From assembly GCA_002336035.1 (NCBI GenBank), contig DDED01000082.1, positions 1-5,599 on the forward strand: a stretch of 5,599 nt of DNA, given 5' to 3'. Every line of letters starts with the position of its first letter. The first letter of the stretch is position 1. Positions 1 to 5,599 of this stretch are shown here, one piece after another. The position numbers and the translations under genes are program-made. Under the pieces are notes generated by a model. It was not told the origin of the DNA. It ran no database searches and saw nothing but the letters and a program-made list of their open reading frames with translations. This DNA comes from Cellvibrionales bacterium UBA1963. Its GTDB lineage: Bacteria; Pseudomonadota; Gammaproteobacteria; Pseudomonadales; UBA7434.

Positions 1-966
1 TTTTATATGATCCGCGTAATAGCTAACGCCATTGCCAATCAACATTGACATTACGGATTCGGCGGCAAGAAAATACTCCCACATGGCAAGCATAAACTGA
101 TCTCGGCCAGAAAAAATCACCGTTAACCAACCGCCTTTCAAAAAAAAGAACTGTAACTTTCCAAATAATAAAGTTTCCTGAAATTCTTGATATAATGTGA
201 ATGCTTGAAAACTAATCGTAATTAACGCAGTGTAAAAAATAAGCGACGGAGATGAAGTAAAAGAAAAAATGCGTCTACCCTCGTAGATAAGGGGTATAAC
301 GAAGACTAGAACAACCGCAGACAGGATGGACGTTTTGGTTGATATCAAAACCCCTACACATAGCCACATAACTGCCACAAAAATAAATTTTAACTTCGAT
401 TGAATATATGACCGGCCCAAATAGAAACCGGCAAAAACAATCATCAAGGCTGATATTTCATTGCCCGCGTAAAAGAAACCCTTTACGCCGATAGATGTGG
501 CCGAAACAGCGCCTCCATAGGTACTAAACCCTACCCCAAACCAGCCAAGGAAAATGTTCGCCAAAAAAATCCCGCAATTGATGAACATGACCCGCTCTAA
601 TTTTAAATATAATTGTGTGTCCCTTTTGTAACGATCGAGTAAAAAGAAAAATAGAACTAAAGGCGTTACGACTTTTACCGCATGCTGGACAACAAAACTC
701 AAATAAGTTGCGGACGATCGCAGCATCACTATCGCTAAGGCCTCCCCCAGTAATAACGTAGCATAAAGACCTACAATCACCATCAGCGCCTTCACATTAT
801 GTAGGCCCAGATAGATCAATAAGAGAATCAACATTAGTGCTTTGTAGAGCACCGAAAGATGGGAATCAATGCCCAAACTAAGAACAAAAAATCCGTTTAT
901 CGCATCGATCAAAAGAAAGACCGAGAGCAGTGCCAGAATTATTTTTGCAAGAGAATTATGGTTCAT
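1..966 (-). CDS. wzy: Wzy-like O-antigen polymerase / O-antigen ligase family membrane protein, 3' end cut by window edge
   Basis: A reading frame starts at ATG (964-966) and stays open for 322 codons to the left edge, so the C-terminus is missing. An in-frame TGA lies two codons upstream of the ATG, which fixes the start. The protein is very hydrophobic: membrane segments are likely near residues 8-31, 38-55, 59-81, 98-110, 127-145, 165-184, 193-208, 212-227 and 241-258. Motifs typical of the O-antigen polymerase/ligase superfamily are visible: GFFYAGNE at 163-170, STKTSIL at 209-215, and an SGRDQ segment near 286-290 leading into LIGNG near 309-313. The last resembles the large periplasmic loop with a conserved Arg. 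Known members join undecaprenyl-linked glycans at the periplasmic face. Lying in an operon with wzx it is more likely Wzy than the ligase WaaL, but motifs alone do not separate the two. It overlaps the glycosyltransferase by 11 bases, which suggests coupled translation. Confidence 0.85.
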   Translation of the reverse strand, partial: MNHNSLAKIILALLSVFLLIDAINGFFVLSLGIDSHLSVLYKALMLILLLIYLGLHNVKALMVIVGLYATLLLGEALAIVMLRSSATYLSFVVQHAVKVVTPLVLFFFLLDRYKRDTQLYLKLERVMFINCGIFLANIFLGWFGVGFSTYGGAVSATSIGVKGFFYAGNEISALMIVFAGFYLGRSYIQSKLKFIFVAVMWLCVGVLISTKTSILSAVVLVFVIPLIYEGRRIFSFTSSPSLIFYTALITISFQAFTLYQEFQETLLFGKLQFFFLKGGWLTVIFSGRDQFMLAMWEYFLAAESVMSMLIGNGVSYYADHIK

Positions 967-2167
967 TTCTCAACATCATCAGGCTGAGGTATTCCTTATC
1001 CATTCTCTGATCCCAAGAGACCATAGCTCGAGAAAAGGTTCTTTGGGCCTGCGCATTGATTGCCTGCTGAAGGGCTTGATTTGACTCTAGAGTGACCAAC
1101 TTTTCGCCATTGATTATATATTCTCCCTCTCTAGAGAGCACTCCGGTCACCTGATCCTCAATCATTTCACTCGTGGAGCCATTATCTAAGGTTGCCACGA
1201 TAGTACTACAGCAAATAGCTTCATATAGTGGATTACCGAGATTGCTCAACTCATAGCTGGAAAGAAAGTACTTAGAATCCATCAACAACTGATAAATCTG
1301 TGATTTTTTTAGTGATCCCAGAAAAGTTATTTTATCCTCTAGCTTTTTGCTTACTACCAGTTCTTTAATATTCTCCAGCTCAGGACCCTCTCCGGCGATA
1401 TAATAGTGAGACTTAGGGTAGGTTCGCGTAAATACTTCAAAGATCTCTACCGATCTATCTAGACGCTTCCAGCGCTGAACTCTGGACACCGAGCTAAAAA
1501 CAATGTCATTGGTATTATGCGCCTGCTCATAAGACTCTAAATCGCCGACATTCAGGTCCAGAGAATCAACGCCGTTTTTAAAAAAATCAACTCGTGCATG
1601 CAATGAGGTCCGCCGTAGAAACTTTAGGACCTGATCGCCTCTAGTACCATCATCGGTCATTATCGTTAATGGAGATAGCGTTTTAAGGGCGGCTATATGA
1701 TCAAAAAATTGACAGTACAGCCTAACTTTCCGCATCAATCCCGATGCCTGAACCAAATCTGTCAGAATTGTACCCTGAAATCTGGAGACCCATTTCTTTT
1801 TATTTTGCTGACAAAATATTTTTACGGCCGGCACAAAGCCAATCTCATAGGCATAAATAATATCTGCTTCGGACGCATGTTTGTTGAGTGCCCTGACACC
1901 ATCTATCTGATATCTGATGTAAAGAAAATATTTGTGTAATAGACGCACTAGGCCACCTAAAAGCCGAGACTGCAACAATTTTCGATGGGCGAGGTAAACA
2001 ATCTGTACGTTATCCAGTTCGGACAAATCTAGACCGTTTTCAGTGGTTAGTAGCGTCACTGTATCGCCTCTATTATTATAGAGCTGCAGAGTATTGTAAA
2101 AAGACGGCGCGCCTTTTCCTTTGCCCAACGACCAAACCGAAAGATTTGTTATAAAACAAATATGCAT
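956..2167 (-). CDS. GT4-type glycosyltransferase (GT-B fold)
   Basis: This is a 403-residue protein, a usual length for GT4 enzymes, which transfer a sugar from a nucleotide donor to a lipid-linked acceptor on the cytoplasmic face. The N-terminal acceptor domain spans about 1-195 and includes a Gly-rich loop with Lys (SLGKGKGAPS, 13-22). The C-terminal donor domain begins near FKNGVD (196-201). It contains SRVQRWKRLD (228-237; the Arg and Lys normally contact the donor phosphates), IAGEGPELE (257-265), the ITFLGSL strand (280-286) and SNLGNPLYEA (308-317). The usual EX7E motif is altered: Glu316 is present, but the position eight residues before it is Ser308, with Glu306 two residues earlier. 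Donor and acceptor sugars cannot be read from the sequence. The start is ATG, 4 bases after the epimerase stop, with only weak Shine-Dalgarno resemblance and an in-frame TAG shortly upstream. The stop overlaps the next gene by 11 bases. Confidence 0.9.
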   Translation of the reverse strand: MHICFITNLSVWSLGKGKGAPSFYNTLQLYNNRGDTVTLLTTENGLDLSELDNVQIVYLAHRKLLQSRLLGGLVRLLHKYFLYIRYQIDGVRALNKHASEADIIYAYEIGFVPAVKIFCQQNKKKWVSRFQGTILTDLVQASGLMRKVRLYCQFFDHIAALKTLSPLTIMTDDGTRGDQVLKFLRRTSLHARVDFFKNGVDSLDLNVGDLESYEQAHNTNDIVFSSVSRVQRWKRLDRSVEIFEVFTRTYPKSHYYIAGEGPELENIKELVVSKKLEDKITFLGSLKKSQIYQLLMDSKYFLSSYELSNLGNPLYEAICCSTIVATLDNGSTSEMIEDQVTGVLSREGEYIINGEKLVTLESNQALQQAINAQAQRTFSRAMVSWDQRMDKEYLSLMMLRNEP

Positions 2168-2171
2168 AGCG

Positions 2172-3263
2172 CTAATCTATCGCTCTCCCAACATGACCAT
2201 AGTGCTGCAAATATGCGACAATTTTATTGGCGGCATCACCGGCGCCGTATAACTCATGGCTAAAATCGATATCACTCACACGCTCAGTTGCAGCCGTAAC
2301 GATAGCTTGACGATTGGCGCCTACAATTTTATTGGCACCATGTTCAACAAGCTCTGTCCACTCGGTTTCATCTCGCAAAACAAAGCAGGATTTTTTAAAG
2401 TAATAGGCTTCTTTTTGCACACCACCGCTATCAGACAAAACGAAATCGCAGGTCTTGAGCAAATAGACCATCTCAAGATAACCAACGGGCTCAACAATAT
2501 GCACGTCAAGATGTAACCCTAACTTTTGAATAATTAGTTTCGTTCTTGGGTGCAGGGGTAATATCACTGGCGTTGTGATATGAACTTCATTGATAGCTAA
2601 AATAATCTCCCTGAGACGATCAGGGTTATCAGTATTTTCCGCGCGGTGAACAGTCGCCAGCGCAAAGCCGTTATGAACATTTAAATCGCTAATCCATTCG
2701 GGCTGTTTTGCACGGTCACCGTAATACAGAGCTGCGTCATACATAACGTCTCCAGCCTTGGATACCCGAATATCAAGCCCCTCGTAACCCTCTGAGTGCA
2801 AATTGTCTATTGCGACATCCGTTGGGCAGAACAACACTGTGCTGATTCTATCCGTCAGAATTCGGTTTTGCTCTTCGGGCATTCTTATATTAAAGCTTCT
2901 TAAACCAGCCTCAACGTGGGCAACTTTGATATGAAGCTTTGAAGCAGCTAATGCCCCGGCTAAGGTCGAATTTGTATCGCCATACACTAAAACCCAATCC
3001 GGCTTTTCATCGAGTAGAATCTGCTCAATACCCTCCAGCATACGCCCAGTCATTGCACCATGAGACATGGAGGATATCCCCAAATTATACTCAGGCTCTG
3101 GTATACCCATTTCATCAAAAAAGACATCACTCATATTTTTGTCAAAGTGCTGTCCGGTATGAATTAATACTTCTTCAACTCCCGGGGTCTGTTGTATTAC
3201 TCGACTGACAGTGGCCGCTTTAATAAATTGAGGTCGAGCCCCTACGATAGTCAAAATCTTCAC
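2172..3263 (-). CDS. wecB: Non-hydrolysing UDP-N-acetylglucosamine 2-epimerase (WecB family)
   Basis: This 363-residue cytoplasmic enzyme has the family's usual length. WecB interconverts UDP-GlcNAc and UDP-ManNAc, the precursor of ManNAc and ManNAcA residues in polysaccharides. Diagnostic motifs appear in order: GARPQFIK (8-15), HTGQH (35-39), YGDTNS (94-99), HVEAGLRSF (116-124), RMPEEQNR (127-134), TVHRAEN (204-210), LHPRT (237-241) and SDSGGVQKEA (277-286). Residues matching the known WecB active site are present: Arg10, Lys15, Asp96, Glu118, Glu131 and His206. The start is GTG, chosen because it gives the conserved KILTIVGARPQ N-terminus and has an AAGAGAA ribosome-binding site 6 bases upstream. 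It begins 2 bases after the acetyltransferase stop. No UDP-ManNAc dehydrogenase (wecC-like) is in the window. A related substrate, such as the 2,3-diacetamido uronic acid used by WbpI-type epimerases, cannot be excluded, since a WbpE-like aminotransferase lies in the same operon. Confidence 0.95.
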   Translation of the reverse strand: MKILTIVGARPQFIKAATVSRVIQQTPGVEEVLIHTGQHFDKNMSDVFFDEMGIPEPEYNLGISSMSHGAMTGRMLEGIEQILLDEKPDWVLVYGDTNSTLAGALAASKLHIKVAHVEAGLRSFNIRMPEEQNRILTDRISTVLFCPTDVAIDNLHSEGYEGLDIRVSKAGDVMYDAALYYGDRAKQPEWISDLNVHNGFALATVHRAENTDNPDRLREIILAINEVHITTPVILPLHPRTKLIIQKLGLHLDVHIVEPVGYLEMVYLLKTCDFVLSDSGGVQKEAYYFKKSCFVLRDETEWTELVEHGANKIVGANRQAIVTAATERVSDIDFSHELYGAGDAANKIVAYLQHYGHVGRAID

Positions 3264-3265
3264 TA

Positions 3266-3829
3266 TTAGTTCTCTTTTTTCAAATTTTTAACAATTTTTG
3301 CGGGGTTACCGGCAATCACTATATTGGTCTGATCAAAGCTTTTTGTCACTACAGAACCCGCTCCAACAACAGTTCTATCACACAGATGAACACCGGGTAA
3401 AATCGAGACATTTGCACCAATCCAGCAATCTTCGCCAATAATAACGGGGCCGTCTACAATCCACGATTTGTCATCCTTACAGGGATCGTGATTCGCGCTT
3501 ACAATCACCACGTTAGCAGCCCATATGGTGCCATTGCCGATAGTTATTCCATTTCCCGCCTGTAAATAACACCCTGCACTGTTCACAAGACTGGAGAATG
3601 TCCCCTGCTGCCGCCCCGCCAGAACGAGTTTATGGCCGCTAACAACTGTAGTTTTGTAGTTCGTCATCAGCGAATATTCGGCATTTTGTCGGAAGAAAAA
3701 ATTGACTAAAAAATTAGATATCAACGTACCCAGACGAGCCTTACTACCAACGCCTTTGTCGTAAACCAAGTGGTTCAGACAATCGATCCGCTTGACTAAA
3801 TATTTAAGCAGTTTTTTCATCGAAGACAT
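3266..3829 (-). CDS. Left-handed beta-helix acyltransferase, probable sugar O-acetyltransferase (WcaF/NodL/maltose acetyltransferase-like)
   Basis: This 187-residue protein carries hexapeptide repeats typical of acetyl-CoA-dependent acetyltransferases, which act as trimers. Repeat-rich coils run through ITIGNGTIWAANVVIV (95-110). A loop with the likely catalytic His114 (SANHD) follows, then VIIGEDCWIGANVSILPGV (129-147), TVVGAGSVVTKSF (153-165) and the family's end signature IAGNPAKIVK (172-181). The first 50 residues are basic and contain a hydrophobic stretch (34-46), which may hold the enzyme near the membrane. The arrangement matches the WcaF/NodL/maltose acetyltransferase group, so O-acetylation of a repeat-unit sugar is likelier than N-acetylation of the sugar nucleotide. 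Both remain possible, since an aminotransferase is encoded nearby. The gene overlaps the end of wzx by 26 bases if the first ATG is used, or by 17 bases if translation starts at Met4 (3818-3820). Neither ATG has a well-spaced Shine-Dalgarno. Confidence 0.88.
   Translation of the reverse strand: MSSMKKLLKYLVKRIDCLNHLVYDKGVGSKARLGTLISNFLVNFFFRQNAEYSLMTNYKTTVVSGHKLVLAGRQQGTFSSLVNSAGCYLQAGNGITIGNGTIWAANVVIVSANHDPCKDDKSWIVDGPVIIGEDCWIGANVSILPGVHLCDRTVVGAGSVVTKSFDQTNIVIAGNPAKIVKNLKKEN
3270..3276 (-). promoter_or_regulatory. Ribosome-binding site of the epimerase gene (supports GTG start)
   Basis: Read on the minus strand, AAGAGAA lies 6 bases before the GTG codon at 3261-3263, within the last codons of the acetyltransferase. 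It is the clearest Shine-Dalgarno-like match among the gene starts in this window, and it supports the GTG start over any later in-frame ATG. Confidence 0.5.
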
Positions 3830-5231
3830 ATTTAATTAAAGCCCCCCAAATAACGAATAACAAACCGATATTGATTAATACGATCAAGTGAAACGTCTGC
3901 ATATTATTCGTCATAATTTCGTTTATGGCACCCATACCTATCAATAAGGAGATCGAAAAAAACAATTCTTTTTTAGGATAAATCGCGAAAATATTAATCT
4001 CATTTCCGGAGCACCTCAGGGTTAACAGCGATAAACCACACGCGAGACATAGCGTATTTATCACCACCCAAATAGCTGTGCCAACAGCACCAAAATGCGC
4101 TGTTATAAGGTACCCTCCCAACGCTCCTGTGCACAGATAAAAAAAAGTGGTTACTAGCTCTAATTTGGTTTTACCCAAAGCCCGCAAAGCCATTCCAAAG
4201 CTTAGCACGCGAACGTAGACTAGACTCGTAAATATGGCAAAAATGGGTGCTGCATGCAAATACTGATCGCCAAACAAAAAACGAACAATTACTTCTGCAT
4301 ACAAAATAAAAATGGATGCCAAAGGAAAGGTTATCCACGCTGTTCGTTTGGCTGCCATATTCCAAAGCTGCGATGCATCATGGTACCTAGACCGCTTTAA
4401 ATGCGCCGTCACCGTTGGGATGAGTACGGAGGTAACACTATTTTGCAAAATATTGAACACTGGGATCTCAAAAGCGCCCACGCTATATAGTCCATAGGCA
4501 GTGATTCCCAGCAAGGAAGATATAAATAAATGATCAATTTTTAAGCCGACGATCGACAGCCCACTAGCCGCCAATAGCGGCCAACTATATATGGCCACTT
4601 GAATGGCCTTATCCTTTAGACTACTCAAACTACGGTTGACATGCCGAGTCACATACACCAATGCACACGTAAGCAATAGCCCGATAAGCAAATATATCGA
4701 CGCCAGTAGCTGGACTATGCGAGCAAGATCGGCACCGTAATAAGCCAGAGTAATACAGGGAATAGTCGTGGTGAGGCCTATGCTAGCCGCGAGATATACT
4801 TGTAAATGAGTCTTGTTCAGTACCAGCAGCGCCGATGGCATCATGCTGATAGTGAGAATCCCTATCACTGAGAAAGCGAACCAGCGAAGCACATCATTCA
4901 ATAAAACGTTATTGAATAATACCGCGATCCATCCACTGGAGAAATACAGGGATATCGAAAGAGCGATGGATATCGCGACCGTTAAGACGGCTGTTAGATA
5001 GAGATATTGCGTTCTTTCTTCGCCCGAAGATGCTCGTCCAGTGAAGTAAAGAAGACTCGTCGGCAAAGCTGAAAAACTCACTGCCGTCAATATACTAAGA
5101 ATAAGAAACAACTGCCTAAAGGTGGCAAAATCATCTACCGGTAATAATCGGGCGAGCACCATATAGAGCAATATAGTTGAACCTTGGGTAATCACGGTTC
5201 CTAAAAATATATTGACTACTTTTTTAAACAT
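3804..5231 (-). CDS. wzx: Wzx-type polysaccharide flippase (MOP/MATE superfamily)
   Basis: This is a 475-residue integral membrane protein, the usual length for Wzx, which moves undecaprenyl-diphosphate-linked repeat units from the cytoplasmic to the periplasmic side of the inner membrane. It has about 12-14 hydrophobic segments, for example near 9-29, 42-64, 78-96, 115-137, 145-165, 175-196, 213-229, 297-318, 325-349, 358-378, 383-404, 422-439 and 448-468. Family-like features are the N-terminal VVNIFLGTVITQGSTILLYM (5-24) followed by LARLLPVDDFATFRQLF. In the middle, KIDHLFISSLLG (231-242) is followed by AYGLYSVGAFEIP (245-257), a pattern seen around the paired halves of MOP transporters. 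The ATG lies 6 bases after the aminotransferase stop, in the same frame, without a clear Shine-Dalgarno. Its placement beside sugar-nucleotide, transferase and polymerase genes supports an undecaprenyl-linked oligosaccharide as the substrate. Confidence 0.92.
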   Translation of the reverse strand: MFKKVVNIFLGTVITQGSTILLYMVLARLLPVDDFATFRQLFLILSILTAVSFSALPTSLLYFTGRASSGEERTQYLYLTAVLTVAISIALSISLYFSSGWIAVLFNNVLLNDVLRWFAFSVIGILTISMMPSALLVLNKTHLQVYLAASIGLTTTIPCITLAYYGADLARIVQLLASIYLLIGLLLTCALVYVTRHVNRSLSSLKDKAIQVAIYSWPLLAASGLSIVGLKIDHLFISSLLGITAYGLYSVGAFEIPVFNILQNSVTSVLIPTVTAHLKRSRYHDASQLWNMAAKRTAWITFPLASIFILYAEVIVRFLFGDQYLHAAPIFAIFTSLVYVRVLSFGMALRALGKTKLELVTTFFYLCTGALGGYLITAHFGAVGTAIWVVINTLCLACGLSLLTLRCSGNEINIFAIYPKKELFFSISLLIGMGAINEIMTNNMQTFHLIVLINIGLLFVIWGALIKYVFDEKTA

Positions 5232-5237
5232 TGCTAG

Positions 5238-5599
5238 CTACAAATAGGGGTGCATGGGTAGACTAAACACTTGTCTGGCGAGTCTCGATGCAACGGGCAA
5301 CTCTTCGTCTGCATAAGACAAATGCTTAAACGCGCTCTGCTGATGCATACAGGTGCGATAATAGACCATCGTTGGAATGCCGTGGGATTTGAATTCATCC
5401 ATTGCCGCAGCACGATCAACCGAGACAAGGGTGTACTGCGCCCAAGAACTGGTATACCCATCGGGCAATTTTGGCGTTTTAAAGGTCTTGGAATAGATCG
5501 CGTTGTAGTGATCGGCGGCGCGATTTCGCGATTCAAGTTCGAAAGGGAATTCGGCTAACTTTTCAAGTAATATCGCCGCTTGGATCGTATCGAGACGAC
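5238..5599 (-). CDS. DegT/DnrJ/EryC1/StrS-type PLP sugar aminotransferase, C-terminal 119 residues (5' end off window)
   Basis: The frame is open from the right edge (first two bases belong to a split codon) to a TAG at 5238-5240. The visible part begins with RLDTIQAAILLEKL, the conserved segment that follows the lysine-bearing core in this family. It continues with an R...A..Y helix, SSWAQYTLVSVDR, GIPTMVYY, an H-Q-Q-S-AF segment and LPVASRLARQVFSLPMHPYL at the very end. DegT-type enzymes transfer an amino group, usually from glutamate, onto the C3 or C4 keto group of a nucleotide sugar. The LPMHPYL ending resembles WbpE-like members, but C3 versus C4 specificity cannot be told from this part. 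The PLP lysine is not in the window. Two oddities are visible. The segment after VYY reads RTCMHQQ where relatives usually have a Pro-x-Pro before the His. The protein also stops directly after MHPYL, where relatives usually continue for about 15-20 residues. Confidence 0.93.
   Translation of the reverse strand, partial: RLDTIQAAILLEKLAEFPFELESRNRAADHYNAIYSKTFKTPKLPDGYTSSWAQYTLVSVDRAAAMDEFKSHGIPTMVYYRTCMHQQSAFKHLSYADEELPVASRLARQVFSLPMHPYL

Larger units (their letters stand above)
1..5599 (-). other. Interior of a Wzx/Wzy-dependent polysaccharide operon
   Basis: Six genes run in one direction with these junctions in transcription order: aminotransferase, 6-base gap, wzx, 26-base overlap, acetyltransferase, 2-base gap, epimerase, 4-base gap, glycosyltransferase, 11-base overlap, wzy-like gene. 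No gap could hold a promoter or a terminator hairpin, so the genes are inferred to share one transcript that starts upstream of 5599 and ends left of position 1. Finding a flippase, a polymerase, sugar-nucleotide enzymes, a glycosyltransferase and an acetyltransferase together is the standard content of O-antigen or capsule loci. Confidence 0.85.

Noticed and set aside
140..147. An 8-base A run on the plus strand (T8 in the wzy-like coding strand), plus 7-base A/T runs near 1304-1310 and 1580-1586 in the glycosyltransferase, as possible phase-variation tracts.
   Set aside because: The runs are short, all reading frames are intact, and such runs are common in AT-leaning code for Phe and Lys. 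Nothing else suggests slippage control.
869..1084. Plus-strand open frame of 71 codons across the glycosyltransferase/polymerase junction.
   Set aside because: It lies opposite two well-supported minus-strand genes, has no recognisable motif, and looks like an antisense shadow.
3831..3840. The palindrome TTTAATTAAA just upstream of the acetyltransferase start, considered as an operator.
   Set aside because: It is a short AT-rich palindrome inside wzx coding sequence, with no promoter-like elements around it.
5234..5536. A 100-codon minus-strand frame and a 95-codon plus-strand frame over the aminotransferase.
   Set aside because: Both are shadows of the aminotransferase frame, which carries clear family motifs up to the right edge.
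1..5599. A new defence system, mobile element, CRISPR array or RNA gene hidden in the window.
   Set aside because: The six polysaccharide genes fill the window almost completely; no repeats, transposase motifs, inverted ends or tRNA-like folds were seen on either strand by reading.

Overview
The window is a stretch of a surface-polysaccharide (O-antigen, capsule or exopolysaccharide) biosynthesis locus. All six genes lie on the minus strand, so transcription runs from high to low coordinates and enters and leaves through the window edges. GC content is moderate, judged by eye at about the mid-40s percent. The gene set and protein flavour suggest a Gram-negative bacterium, most likely a gammaproteobacterium. 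That placement is an impression from the sequence and was not tested.

In transcription order the genes are: (1) the C-terminal part of a DegT/DnrJ/EryC1-type PLP sugar aminotransferase (5238-5599, 5' end off the window); (2) a Wzx-type flippase (3804-5231); (3) a left-handed beta-helix acetyltransferase (3266-3829); (4) a non-hydrolysing UDP-GlcNAc 2-epimerase of the WecB type (2172-3263, GTG start); (5) a GT4-type glycosyltransferase (956-2167); (6) a Wzy/O-antigen-ligase-like polymerase whose 3' end is cut by the left edge (1-966). The genes are packed with gaps of 2 to 6 bases or overlaps of 11 and 26 bases. There is no intergenic stretch long enough for a promoter or terminator, so this is the interior of one operon.

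The set fits a Wzx/Wzy-dependent pathway. The aminotransferase and epimerase would supply amino-sugar nucleotides (an amino-deoxy sugar and UDP-ManNAc). The glycosyltransferase would add a sugar to the undecaprenyl-linked repeat unit and the acetyltransferase would decorate it. Wzx would flip the unit to the periplasm and Wzy would polymerise it. The initiating transferase, the chain-length regulator and the UDP-ManNAc dehydrogenase, if present, lie outside the window.

I found no RNA gene, CRISPR array, insertion sequence or evident new system. The points most worth a second look are the abrupt end of the aminotransferase directly against wzx, a variant catalytic motif in the glycosyltransferase, and the unresolved chemistry of the acetyltransferase.
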